A DNA stretch of 17,045 nucleotides, taken from positions 1 to 17,045 of the forward strand of contig CAZDYP010000117.1 of assembly GCA_964509505.1 (NCBI GenBank). Direction: 5' to 3'. Positions 6,979 to 14,646 of this stretch are shown here, one piece after another. The notes under the pieces were generated by a model. It did no database searches. It was not told the origin of the DNA and saw only the letters and a program-made list of their open reading frames with translations. Both the position numbers and the translations under genes were made by a program. This DNA comes from CAZDYP01 sp964509505. Its GTDB lineage: Bacteria > Chloroflexota > Anaerolineae > JACRMK01. Position 1 is the first letter of the stretch, and the number at the start of each line of letters is the position of its first letter.

Positions 6979-9369
6979 ATGGTCAACACTGCAGCTAATC
7001 ATACACCACCTAGCCGCTTGCAGCATTCTATGACGGATACGACGGCGCTAGCAGCGCGTGTGTGCGCGTTTTTATTGGCGATATACTTGCTCACGTATAG
7101 CGGGGTGATCACCATTTCCGACGAAGTGATCATGATGTCCACTGCCGAAAGCCTCGCCAAGCGCGGTAAATTTACTGCAAATCCCACCTTTTGGAAGTAC
7201 AACCTCTATTTGTTCAATGCCGAAGCGGGCGATGTTGTGCCGACGGTGGAGCCATTGCAGCCGCTCTTGTCTGCGCCATTGGCTTGGTTGGCTTTGCAGC
7301 TGCCGCATGTTGGACTCATTCATCTGACAGTTCTGTTCAACGTAGGTGTGACCGTCATCACTGCGCTCGTCGTGATGATCGTGGTGTGCGAACTAGGCTA
7401 TAGCGCGCGCATTAGCGCCGCTTGCGCGCTGCTCTATGGTCTTTGCACCATTGCCTTCCCATACAGCAAAGTCTATTTTCGCGAGCCGCTCGCAGGACTA
7501 TTCGTGTTGTTAGCTGTCTGGTGTCTGGCGCGTTTGCAAAGTCGCAAAAATGTCTGGTACGCGCTGGCTGGTTTGGGCGTCTTGGGCGTGACGTATTTTG
7601 CCAAAGAAGCGGTGCTGTTGGTCTTACCGATCTTCGGGCTTATGGCAGGCGTGATGCTGCAAGCCTGGCTGCCCCCTCAGCTCCGCCGTCGCCTGTGGCA
7701 GCTTGCACTCGTGGCAGTTGTCGTGGTCAGCATCGCGCTCGGCGCCTTAGCCATCTTGGGCTTGAATCCTGACAGCACGGTGATTGGTCAACGCACCTTG
7801 TCAGCACTGCGAACTTTGCCAACACGGTTTGCGGAGTACCCGAAAATCATCGAAGCCTTCGTAGGATTCCTCGTTTCGCCCGGCAAAAGTTTTTGGGTGT
7901 TCACGCCACTGGCGCTGGCTACCCTCTGGGCGTTTCCTCGCTTCTATCGCGCTCATCGCCACGTTGCGTTGCTCATCGCAGGCATCAATCTGTTGTGGAT
8001 AGGCGGCTACGCGCTCACCAAGTACGAAGTGTGGTGGGGTGGCTTGAGCTGGGGGCCGCGTTTTCTGGTGCCGTTAGCGCCATTGGTCACCATTCCACTT
8101 GCGCCCTTGCTCGTCGCTATCTCACAGTCGTCAGCGCGTGGGCAGCGACTCGTCTTTGGCGTCATCGTGTTGGTCAGCTTCTACGTACAACTGATTGGCG
8201 TGGGACTCGACATCCGCGTGTATGCCGACGGCGTCTATGCCATCCCAGGCGACATCCGCGTTTTACCCCTTTGGGATTATCGCTACTCGCCGCCGCTTTG
8301 GAACCTTTCTACTGTTTTGCGTCCCGATAATTGGAACTTCAGTTGGGCGCGCCATGTGTGGGGACACGAGCAGTTTACCCTTGAGCTGTTCGATTGGCGT
8401 ATCTTAGGTGTGGCGTTGTTGTTTGTGGGTGGCAGCACATTTTTCCTTGCGCGTGCGTTCGCGCAACACACCGCGCCATCCCGTCGCGCCGCTCTCAGCG
8501 CGTGGGGCATCACGCTAATCATTTCTATCGTCGCATCCGCTCTGATTGTCATGGCTACGCACGACGACCCGCGTTTCTTCGGCGGGGATGATCGCCGTCA
8601 ATTGCTCCAAACGATTGATGAGCAAGAACAACCGCACGATGTGCTATTGCTCAGCGATAACACGCTCACACGATTCGTGCTGAACTATAGTCACGCCTCG
8701 CTCAATTGGTATGGGGTGCGTGTTGAAGAAGAGCTATCCGAAGGCTCCATCGTCTTGATTGATTCCATCATCAAAGCCAATCCGCGCGTGTGGTTGATGC
8801 TCAACTACTCGCCCAAACGTCCCGCGCTACGCTCCGTCGAAAATTACATGACTGCCAAAGCCTATCCCGTGCAGCGGGAAATTTTTAGCGACTATGCTCA
8901 GCTCGTTTTGTACTCCACGGTGAACGCCCCTGACCCACTACATCCGCAGCATACAACCCAATGGCGTTTGTCCGATGAAATCGAGCTGAACGGTTTCGAT
9001 TTAAGCAATCAACACTTAGCGCTAACTTATACGCGCGGTTCTTATGTGCAGTTGTCGTTGCTGTGGCGAGCGCTGAGACCGCTCACGAAAAATTACACCG
9101 TCTTCGTGCAGATCTTATCGCCTAGCGGTCAATTGGTGTGGCAATCAGATCGTCAACCCATGAATGGCGCGCGCGCAACCTCCAGCTGGAAACCTGACGA
9201 ACCTATCCGCGACAACTATGGTTTTGTCTTGCCCGAGGATTGGGCCGCTGGTTCGTATCGTATCATCGCGGGGATGTATGAGTGGCCCTCGCTCAAGCGC
9301 TTGTCTGTGCGCGGCGCGGGTCAACCTGAACGGGACTACATTGAGTTAGGTCTGATTGTGGTGCAATGA
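6979..9369 (+). CDS. GT-C family membrane glycosyltransferase (PMT/ArnT-like), large
   Basis: A 796-residue polytopic membrane protein. A first transmembrane helix (about 24-44) is followed by ITISDEVIMM, with acidic residues D48 and E49 in the first external loop, the catalytic position of GT-C enzymes that use polyprenyl-phosphate sugars. About ten further hydrophobic segments run to near residue 540, including WWGGLSWGPRFLVPLAPL (about 353-370), a re-entrant loop motif common in this family. The last 150 residues or so form a beta-rich soluble domain (for example VQLSLLWRALRPL and VFVQILSPSGQLVW). Likely role: transfer of sugars to envelope glycans, lipids or proteins on the outer face of the membrane; acceptor unknown. 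The ATG at 6979 has AGGAG 6 bases upstream; a later Met at residue 18 is less well supported. It runs towards the other glycosyltransferase with an 11-base gap. Confidence 0.85.
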   Translation: MVNTAANHTPPSRLQHSMTDTTALAARVCAFLLAIYLLTYSGVITISDEVIMMSTAESLAKRGKFTANPTFWKYNLYLFNAEAGDVVPTVEPLQPLLSAPLAWLALQLPHVGLIHLTVLFNVGVTVITALVVMIVVCELGYSARISAACALLYGLCTIAFPYSKVYFREPLAGLFVLLAVWCLARLQSRKNVWYALAGLGVLGVTYFAKEAVLLVLPIFGLMAGVMLQAWLPPQLRRRLWQLALVAVVVVSIALGALAILGLNPDSTVIGQRTLSALRTLPTRFAEYPKIIEAFVGFLVSPGKSFWVFTPLALATLWAFPRFYRAHRHVALLIAGINLLWIGGYALTKYEVWWGGLSWGPRFLVPLAPLVTIPLAPLLVAISQSSARGQRLVFGVIVLVSFYVQLIGVGLDIRVYADGVYAIPGDIRVLPLWDYRYSPPLWNLSTVLRPDNWNFSWARHVWGHEQFTLELFDWRILGVALLFVGGSTFFLARAFAQHTAPSRRAALSAWGITLIISIVASALIVMATHDDPRFFGGDDRRQLLQTIDEQEQPHDVLLLSDNTLTRFVLNYSHASLNWYGVRVEEELSEGSIVLIDSIIKANPRVWLMLNYSPKRPALRSVENYMTAKAYPVQREIFSDYAQLVLYSTVNAPDPLHPQHTTQWRLSDEIELNGFDLSNQHLALTYTRGSYVQLSLLWRALRPLTKNYTVFVQILSPSGQLVWQSDRQPMNGARATSSWKPDEPIRDNYGFVLPEDWAAGSYRIIAGMYEWPSLKRLSVRGAGQPERDYIELGLIVVQ

Positions 9370-9380
9370 CAGACAGCGCC

Positions 9381-10829
9381 TCAGGGTCTGACCCATAGAT
9401 GCTTGCCATTCGGTAATTGGTGATAGCGATATTTGCGCGCTTGCGCGTATTGCGCGAGTGGTTCTTCGAGATCTTCGTCTTCAAAGCCTAGAAACAGGGC
9501 GCGCGGTGGACGCGCATTCAACACGGTCTCGATGTCGTCAATCGTAAAGATGCGTTGGACGCGCCGCTCGTCGGGCGATAGCAACCCACCTACGCGATAC
9601 GCGAACGGTCCCGTCGCCAATTCAGGATAAATAGATAGCCCCGCTTCGAGCGGAAACAGCGGCGCGAGCGTCACAATGGCGCCATCTCCCGTGCGTTCCC
9701 GAATCCAAACCCCTGCTTGGTGTGCTTGCACTGGCGTCCATTGCGCGGGCGTCAATAATACTGCCGTGCGCTCAACACTGCCCCAAAGCTGTGGCAAGAA
9801 CAGCGCCACCAATAACGGCATCAACCACGCGCCATAGCGTTTGCCGAGCCAAGCGGGCGCTGCCCAACCAATGCACAAAACCAAAAAGGGTATGGGCGCA
9901 AAGAAGTATTGCAGAAACGAGGGCGTGGGTAACAGGGCTGCGATGAACAACGCACACGCCATACCCGCCGATAGCCAAAAGGGCTGCGCGCCTTGCCGTC
10001 GCCACGTGATGATCACGCTCAATCCAAACACCATCAACACGACCCACGTTGGACCGATCCACGCTACGTCAGTCATAAAGTAGCTTAGTTTGCTGCCCCA
10101 ATCCATCGCGCGCGCATAGTCTTGCGCCGCTCGCCATTCCGTATTCAACACCGCATAGGTGACGTTGCCGAAAAAAAATTGGGTAGGCGCGAACAGGCTC
10201 AACAGCAAAATGGGCAACCAGCCGACTGTGAAGCCAAGCGCGAAAAATCGCCAGTGCGCCCGCCGTGTGGCAGCGAGCCCTAACGCTAACACAAACGGCA
10301 GTAGCGTCAACACAAAGGTCGCGCGCAAACCACATGCGATTGCCAAACACAATCCGCTGAATCCATAGGCTCGTCCGCTTTCAGCGCGTATGAATACAGT
10401 GAGGGCGCACAAACTCCAGAAAATGCTCGTATCGTGATTCCAAGCAAACCCGCTCGCATACTGGCTGATGGGTAAAAGCAGCCAAAGCCACGCGGTGGCA
10501 AAACTGCTGATGGCTGTGTCGCTAGTGTGATGCTGTCCACGCGCCAGGCGCCATATAAGCCAGGCGCTGCCGGTTGCCGCTAGCGCTGAGATAAGCCGCG
10601 CGCCCAACAACAAATGATCCGTGAACAGAAATATCCCAGCGTAAAGCCAGCTTAAATAGGGCAGATGAAAATAGGGAAAATCTCGATAGGGAAGCAACCC
10701 TAGACGACCAATGAGCCAACCGCTGGCTACAAATTGGTGTTCGTCGTGGTTCAGTGGTTTGCTCACTGCGTTGGCAAACACCAGCAGCAGTAAGCCTAAC
10801 CACAACCCACCCATTACTAAACGATACAT
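9381..10829 (-). CDS. GT-C family membrane glycosyltransferase (PMT-like)
   Basis: A 482-residue membrane protein with many hydrophobic segments. After the first helix (about 5-22) comes KPLNHDEHQF, whose D29 and E30 are the acidic pair expected in the first external loop of GT-C glycosyltransferases; YRDFPYFHLPYLSWLYAG follows, as in dolichyl/undecaprenyl-phosphate sugar-dependent mannosyltransferase-like proteins. The C-terminal part from about 350 is soluble and contains an FLGFEDEDLEEPL acidic stretch. The role is probably transfer of a lipid-linked sugar to an envelope acceptor. The ATG at 10829 lacks a clear ribosome-binding site and lies 15 bases from the hairpin at 10845-10866, so expression may depend on read-through from the MaoC gene. 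The gene ends 11 bases from the stop of the plus-strand glycosyltransferase. Confidence 0.83.
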   Translation of the reverse strand: MYRLVMGGLWLGLLLLVFANAVSKPLNHDEHQFVASGWLIGRLGLLPYRDFPYFHLPYLSWLYAGIFLFTDHLLLGARLISALAATGSAWLIWRLARGQHHTSDTAISSFATAWLWLLLPISQYASGFAWNHDTSIFWSLCALTVFIRAESGRAYGFSGLCLAIACGLRATFVLTLLPFVLALGLAATRRAHWRFFALGFTVGWLPILLLSLFAPTQFFFGNVTYAVLNTEWRAAQDYARAMDWGSKLSYFMTDVAWIGPTWVVLMVFGLSVIITWRRQGAQPFWLSAGMACALFIAALLPTPSFLQYFFAPIPFLVLCIGWAAPAWLGKRYGAWLMPLLVALFLPQLWGSVERTAVLLTPAQWTPVQAHQAGVWIRERTGDGAIVTLAPLFPLEAGLSIYPELATGPFAYRVGGLLSPDERRVQRIFTIDDIETVLNARPPRALFLGFEDEDLEEPLAQYAQARKYRYHQLPNGKHLWVRP

Positions 10830-10844
10830 TGAGATACGAACATA

Positions 10845-10866
10845 AGGGCGGGCATTTGCCCGCCCT
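10845..10866 (-). terminator. GC-rich hairpin between MaoC and glycosyltransferase genes
   Basis: AGGGCGGGC and GCCCGCCCT form a perfect 9-bp stem with a 4-base loop, starting 12 bases after the TAG of the MaoC gene. Stability is high for its size, but only a short T-containing tail (TTATGTT) follows on the minus strand, so termination may be incomplete. It could also be a dispersed repeat of a kind common between genes. Confidence 0.45.
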
Positions 10867-10878
10867 ATTCGTTTTGCC

Positions 10879-11358
10879 CTAAAGATAGGTCCGCCCTAGC
10901 GTTTCTGCTACCATCGCTGGTCGGTCACTGCCTTCCACTTCGACGGTGGCTTCGCTTTTCACTTGCACCCAGCGCTTGTTGGGGTCTTCGATGACTTCCA
11001 TCAACTTGCGATGCACGCGGATGCGTTTGCCCACAGGCACAGGCGCTGTGAAGCGCACTTTGTCGAGACCGTAGTTCACGCCCATCTTCGCACCGGGCAA
11101 GCGCAAGCGCACGCCCTCAGCCCCATGCCCCAAAAAACCCGCGAGCATGGAGAGCGTGAAATAGCCATGCGCGATGGTGCCGCCGAACATCGTCTTGCTC
11201 GCGCGCTCAGGATCAACGTGAATGAATTGATGGTCGCCCGTCGCATCTGCGAACTTATTCACCATCTCTTGTGTGACCAACACCCAATCGCCCACGCTGA
11301 TTTCTTGCCCGATGTATTTCTTGAACTCCTCGACGCTGGTCACTTCAGTATTTTCCAT
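10879..11358 (-). CDS. MaoC/NodN-like (R)-specific enoyl-CoA hydratase
   Basis: A 159-residue single hot-dog-fold protein. The hydratase motif ADATGDHQFIHVDPERA contains the catalytic pair D42 and H47, and GGTIAHGYFTLS (59-70) is the second conserved segment. Members hydrate trans-2-enoyl-CoA to (R)-3-hydroxyacyl-CoA, or dehydrate in the reverse direction. Gln in place of the usual Asn after the catalytic Asp is seen in the NodN-like branch. The ATG at 11358 is preceded by GAGGT 8 bases upstream; an upstream in-frame TTG at 11373 overlaps that site and is less likely. Lying downstream of two acyl-CoA dehydrogenase genes on the same strand, it probably handles the enoyl-CoA they make. The 111-base gap from the dehydrogenase stop holds the heptamer hairpin at 11383-11470. 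Confidence 0.9.
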   Translation of the reverse strand: MENTEVTSVEEFKKYIGQEISVGDWVLVTQEMVNKFADATGDHQFIHVDPERASKTMFGGTIAHGYFTLSMLAGFLGHGAEGVRLRLPGAKMGVNYGLDKVRFTAPVPVGKRIRVHRKLMEVIEDPNKRWVQVKSEATVEVEGSDRPAMVAETLGRTYL

Positions 11359-11382
11359 AGGTTCAGACCTCAAAGCGAATTA

Positions 11383-11470
11383 GATATAGGATACAAGATA
11401 CAGGATGCAGGGGATGGGATAGCTTTATCTCACACCCTGCATCCTGCATCCTGCATCGTGCATCGTGTAT
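11383..11470. repeat. Heptamer-built inverted repeat, GATGCAG type
   Basis: The left arm has four consecutive 7-base units (11383-11410: GATATAG, GATACAA, GATACAG, GATGCAG). The right arm has five in inverted orientation (11436-11470: CCTGCAT three times, CGTGCAT, CGTGTAT). The segments 11401-11412 and 11435-11446 pair perfectly over 12 bases and pairing resumes after one mismatch. The right arm touches the stop codon of the small acyl-CoA dehydrogenase gene (TGA at 11470-11472). Confidence 0.85.
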
Positions 11471-12603
11471 CAGTTAGCCGCCAAATGCTGCAACGCCAGC
11501 TCGCGATGATACTCCACATCGCCGTACAGCGGCTCGTAGTATTTGGCGCGCTTGAACCACAAATGCAAATCGAACTCCCAGGTGAAGCCGATGCCGCCAT
11601 GTACCTGAATGGATTCGCCGCACACCTTGCGCGCCGCATCGCCGACGAAGGCTTTGGCGACGGACGCGGCCAGCGCCGCATCGGGCGCCTTAGCGTCTTG
11701 CGCCCACGCCGCATAATACACCGCCGCATGTGAGCTCTCGACATCCACGAGCATGTCGGCGCATTTGTGCTTGATGGCTTGGAACTGGCCGATCTTCTGA
11801 CCAAATGCCTCGCGCACCTTCGCGTACTCGACCGACATTTCCATCGCTTTGCGCGAGCAACCCAACATCTCCGCCGCTGCGCCGACAGCCGCTTTTTGCA
11901 ACACCTCTTTCATCACGGGCCACGCAGCGTCAATCTCGCCGATGACATTTTCTTCGGGTACCATGACGTTTTTGAAGGTCACTTGCGAGGCTTTGCTCGT
12001 CATGTCAATGTGATTCATGGGTGACATTTCGACGCCTGCCGCTTTCGCATCCACCGCGAACAACGAGATGCCTGTGGGTGATGAGGAGGTGCGCGCAGGC
12101 ACCAGAATCACATCAGCGGCATGGGCGAATGGCACGAACCGCTTCAAGCCATTCAACACGAAGCCGCCGCCGCCCGATTCCGCCTTCAACTTAATCGCTT
12201 CGGGCCCCCAGTTGTGCGCCTCTTCGAGGATGCCCATGGTGGCGATGAGGTTGCCGCTGGCGATGCCGCCAAGATATTTTCCCTTTTGCTCTTGGTCGCC
12301 CGCTGCATTAATCGCCGTGCCTGCGAGGACGACGCTGGAAAAGAATGGGCCGGGAAACACTGCGCGCCCCATCTCTTCGAGCAACAGCGACAACTCAATC
12401 GTGCCGAGGTTCAATCCACCGTGATCTTCGGGAAAAGTCAAACCGAGCCAACCCAAATCGGCAATCTCTTTCCACATCTCGCGGCTGAAGCCCGCCTTGT
12501 CCTCGAACATGGTGCGCACGAACGTGGTCGGGCATTTCGCGCTGAGAAACTCACGCGCGTTATCCTTCAACATCACTTGATCTTGAGTGAAATCGAAATC
12601 CAT
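11470..12603 (-). CDS. Acyl-CoA dehydrogenase family protein, small subunit lacking the catalytic Glu
   Basis: A 377-residue acyl-CoA dehydrogenase-fold protein: N-terminal helical domain with WLGLTFPEDHGG (52-63), middle beta domain (about 120-225) and C-terminal helical domain with VREAFGQKIGQFQAIKHKCADM and the CGESIQVHGGIGFTWEFDLHLWFKRAK region (shown here as its known FAD-contact segments). Both places where this family carries its catalytic glutamate are changed: the helix-G position aligns with A238 (LQKAAVG), and the YEGT position aligns with Y360 (EPLYGD). The protein is therefore probably not active alone and may be the partner of the 408-residue dehydrogenase encoded just upstream, as in the FadE28/FadE29-type heteromers of steroid side-chain oxidation. 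GGAG lies 7 bases before the ATG at 12603. The 130-base gap to the partner gene holds the heptamer island. Confidence 0.9.
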   Translation of the reverse strand: MDFDFTQDQVMLKDNAREFLSAKCPTTFVRTMFEDKAGFSREMWKEIADLGWLGLTFPEDHGGLNLGTIELSLLLEEMGRAVFPGPFFSSVVLAGTAINAAGDQEQKGKYLGGIASGNLIATMGILEEAHNWGPEAIKLKAESGGGGFVLNGLKRFVPFAHAADVILVPARTSSSPTGISLFAVDAKAAGVEMSPMNHIDMTSKASQVTFKNVMVPEENVIGEIDAAWPVMKEVLQKAAVGAAAEMLGCSRKAMEMSVEYAKVREAFGQKIGQFQAIKHKCADMLVDVESSHAAVYYAAWAQDAKAPDAALAASVAKAFVGDAARKVCGESIQVHGGIGFTWEFDLHLWFKRAKYYEPLYGDVEYHRELALQHLAAN

Positions 12604-12632
12604 TGAAAATCTCCAAAGGTGTGAACGATAGA

Positions 12633-12737
12633 GTAATTAGTAATTGGTAATGGTGATTGGTGATTGGTGATTGGTCGTTAGTCATTGGAAACAATTAATT
12701 ACAAACCCCCAATTACTAATTACTAATTACTAATTAC
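12633..12737. repeat. Heptamer island with inverted arms, TGATTGG/TAATTAC type
   Basis: The left half has eight short units in a row (12634-12688): TAATTAG, TAATTGG, a 6-base TAATGG, TGATTGG three times, TCGTTAG and TCATTGG. The right half (12710-12737) has CAATTAC and three TAATTAC units. The segments 12633-12647 and 12709-12723 are perfectly complementary over 15 bases, and other registers are possible because of the tandem units. The right half overlaps the stop codon of the 408-residue dehydrogenase (TAA at 12736-12734), so the array has grown up to or into the gene's end. Confidence 0.9.
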
Positions 12738-13960
12738 TTTTCTTTCTGCTTCGCAATCTCGATGCGGTCACTGCGTACTTCTTTTGGCAAGCCCAGCACG
12801 CGCTCGCCGATGATGTTCTTCTGAATCTCGGACGAGCCTGCGTAAATCGTCGGGGCGCGCGATTGCAAGAAGTCAATACCCCAGGCGCTGCGCCGTCCAC
12901 CCGGGCGTTCTGATTCAGCCAGCTCGTCGGGCATACCTTCCAAGATGCCGCCGTAGGGGCCGAGAACTTCTAACACCCACTCGTGATACCGCTTGTCGAA
13001 CTCGCTGTAATACAATTTGGCAATCGAAGATTCGGGACCGGGGCGTTGTCCTTTTTCAAAGCGCGACAAGATGCGGAGGCTGGCATAGCGCATGACCTCG
13101 ATTTCGACGTAGGCACGGCCGAGCTTCTGGCGCACGGCGGTTTCTTCAAAGGCGCTATGCCCATTCACTTTGAGTTGCTTGGTCACTTCAACCAGCCGGC
13201 GCAACGACAGCATGTATTGGGTGACGCGATTCAAGGTGCCGCTGCCGCGCTCGAAGCCCAGCGTCGTCTGCGCGATTTGCCAGCCTTGATTGAGCGCGCC
13301 GACCAGATTGGATTTCTCGACGCGCGCATTGTCGAAGAAGACTTCGCAGAATTCTGCGCCGCCTGTGATTTGTTTGAGCGGGCGCACCTCGATGCCGGGT
13401 TGCCGCATCGCAATCAGGAAACACGAGATGCCTTGATGCTTCACGACATTCGGATCCGTGCGCGCGAGCAACAACCCCCAGTCGGCGATGTAACCTGCGC
13501 TCGTCCACACCTTCTGACCATTGATGGCGAAGTGGTCGCCCTTGTCCTCGGCGCGTGTCTTGAGCGCGGCGAGGTCAGATCCTGCATTCGGCTCTGAATA
13601 CAGTTGACACCAAATTTCTTCGGCGGTCAGCATCTTCTTGAGGAAGCGTTGCTTTTGCTCTTCGGTGCCGTGATGAATGATGGTCGGGCCAACGATTGGC
13701 ACGCCCAAGCCCATACCCGAAGCCGGCGCATTGAAGCGCACCATCTCATCGGCGACGATGGCTTGCTCCATCGGGCGCGCCTCTTGTCCACCATAGGCTT
13801 TGGGCCAGCCCATGCCCACGAAGCCCGCGTCGTATAGTTTGCGAATCCACGCCTTGCGATCTTCCAGTGTTTTCAGTTCTTCTTTCGGCAGGTTTTCCTC
13901 GAACCACTTACGCACCTTCGCGCGAAACGCGAGGTCTTCAGGGGTAAAGGTTAAATCCAT
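12734..13960 (-). CDS. Acyl-CoA dehydrogenase, large catalytic subunit
   Basis: A 408-residue acyl-CoA dehydrogenase. The N-terminal domain has GMGWPKAYGG (49-58); the FAD/substrate middle domain has QLYSEPNAGSDLAALKTRA (119-137) and INGQKVWTS (146-154); the C-terminal part ends with TIYAGSSEIQKNIIGERVLGL. The YEGT position is YAGS (A374), so the base is not there. Instead E237 in GFERGSG aligns with the helix-G glutamate used by isovaleryl-CoA dehydrogenase and FadE29. It should oxidise an acyl-CoA to the 2-enoyl-CoA, passing electrons from FAD to an electron-transfer flavoprotein. AAGGAG lies 6 bases before the ATG at 13960. It is a close paralogue of the partial gene at 16035-17045 and lies upstream of the inert small subunit and MaoC. 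Confidence 0.93.
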   Translation of the reverse strand: MDLTFTPEDLAFRAKVRKWFEENLPKEELKTLEDRKAWIRKLYDAGFVGMGWPKAYGGQEARPMEQAIVADEMVRFNAPASGMGLGVPIVGPTIIHHGTEEQKQRFLKKMLTAEEIWCQLYSEPNAGSDLAALKTRAEDKGDHFAINGQKVWTSAGYIADWGLLLARTDPNVVKHQGISCFLIAMRQPGIEVRPLKQITGGAEFCEVFFDNARVEKSNLVGALNQGWQIAQTTLGFERGSGTLNRVTQYMLSLRRLVEVTKQLKVNGHSAFEETAVRQKLGRAYVEIEVMRYASLRILSRFEKGQRPGPESSIAKLYYSEFDKRYHEWVLEVLGPYGGILEGMPDELAESERPGGRRSAWGIDFLQSRAPTIYAGSSEIQKNIIGERVLGLPKEVRSDRIEIAKQKEK

Positions 13961-13998
13961 ACTTTCTCCTTAAAGTAATTTTTCTTCGGGCTTTGTAG

Positions 13999-14316
13999 CT
14001 AAAAGCCACAAACGCCTAAGGTCATATCGTCAATGAAGAAGCTGGTTGGATAGCTAAACTCCACAGCTGATGCTAAAGACAGAGTCCATGATTGTCCACT
14101 ATAGCCCGACACATCCAGTGTCGTGGTTTGCCATGTCTCACATGGGCTAACATTACTCAAGCGGTGCAGCTCGTAGCCATTCCCATAGACATCACGCAAC
14201 TCGATGCTGAGTTTATCATATTCTTGGCTAGTGGGAAGTCCCGTGCTTCTCACGTACCATGAGTAAGACAAACACATTGGTTGCCCATTTGCGGGAATGG
14301 TAAGTGATTGACTCAA
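13999..14316 (-). CDS. C-terminal beta-sandwich domain fragment (frame 2 of a broken secreted protein)
   Basis: This frame is open from 14370 to a TAG at 13999. Read from its upstream edge it gives GYDYAADGLSQSLTIPANGQ, then CLSYSWYVRST, YDKLSIELRD, WTLSLASAV and TSFFIDDMTL, the pattern of a jelly-roll/carbohydrate-binding-like domain that closes extracellular proteins in many bacteria. The recognisable domain sequence begins before any start codon: the only start nearby is TTG at 14316, which would remove its first strand. It overlaps the end of the signal-peptide ORF at 14313-14636 in a -1 frame. The simplest reading is one gene split by an indel between 14313 and 14370; a sequencing error would look the same. 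As a separate gene it would have no ribosome-binding site and no signal peptide. Confidence 0.5.
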   Translation of the reverse strand: MSQSLTIPANGQPMCLSYSWYVRSTGLPTSQEYDKLSIELRDVYGNGYELHRLSNVSPCETWQTTTLDVSGYSGQSWTLSLASAVEFSYPTSFFIDDMTLGVCGF

Positions 14317-14636
14317 GCCATCCGCAGCATAATCATATCCGCGCTGGGAGGAATCCCTCGATTGATCGAGTCATAAGTAGGCCCACTACTCCCCAAAGCA
14401 TTCCGTCCAGCATTGGTAAAAGTCAAGCGCATAGTGTAATAAGGGTCAGGGTTTGTGCCTGCCACCAGTGGTTGAGAGGACCCTGTGGGTGGTGGAGGAC
14501 ACTGACTTTGCAAGGCAAAGGGCGCAGCTTCTGCGAACTGGATGCTGTGGCTAGAAATCAGCAGCAAAGCAAGTAACAATAAATGCTTTGTTGTCCCAAG
14601 CCAAAAGTTCACTGTTTTAGGTGCACTGTGTTGCAT
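14313..14636 (-). CDS. Secreted protein, N-terminal part before a probable frameshift
   Basis: A 107-residue frame from an ATG at 14636. Residues about 17-38 are a hydrophobic signal sequence (HLLLLALLLISSHSIQFAEA) with a likely cut after AEA. The mature part has CPPPPTGSSQPLV and RLTFTNAGRNALG and then runs into a TGA at 14313, just where the downstream frame starts to read as a beta-sandwich domain. The product is probably exported. Only 10 bases separate its ATG from the stop of the beta-propeller gene upstream, so the two are probably one transcription unit. A longer TTG start at 14690 would overlap that gene and is not supported. No family was recognised for this part. Confidence 0.55.
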   Translation of the reverse strand: MQHSAPKTVNFWLGTTKHLLLLALLLISSHSIQFAEAAPFALQSQCPPPPTGSSQPLVAGTNPDPYYTMRLTFTNAGRNALGSSGPTYDSINRGIPPSADMIMLRMA

Positions 14637-14646
14637 ATCGCTTTTA

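Noticed and set aside
6876..6989. Thirty-eight extra N-terminal codons for acyl-CoA synthetase 2 from an ATG at 6989
   Set aside because: The extension covers the divergent promoter and the start of the plus-strand glycosyltransferase, and conserved sequence begins only after the Met at 6875.
12633..12737. CRISPR array
   Set aside because: Units are 7 bases long with no spacers and no cas genes nearby.
12121..13597. Plus-strand ORFs 12121-12606 and 12983-13597
   Set aside because: They are antisense shadows of the two acyl-CoA dehydrogenases, with no known motifs and no ribosome-binding sites in a sensible place.
14313..14370. Programmed -1 ribosomal frameshift
   Set aside because: No slippery heptamer in the correct phase and no clear downstream stem were seen in the overlap.
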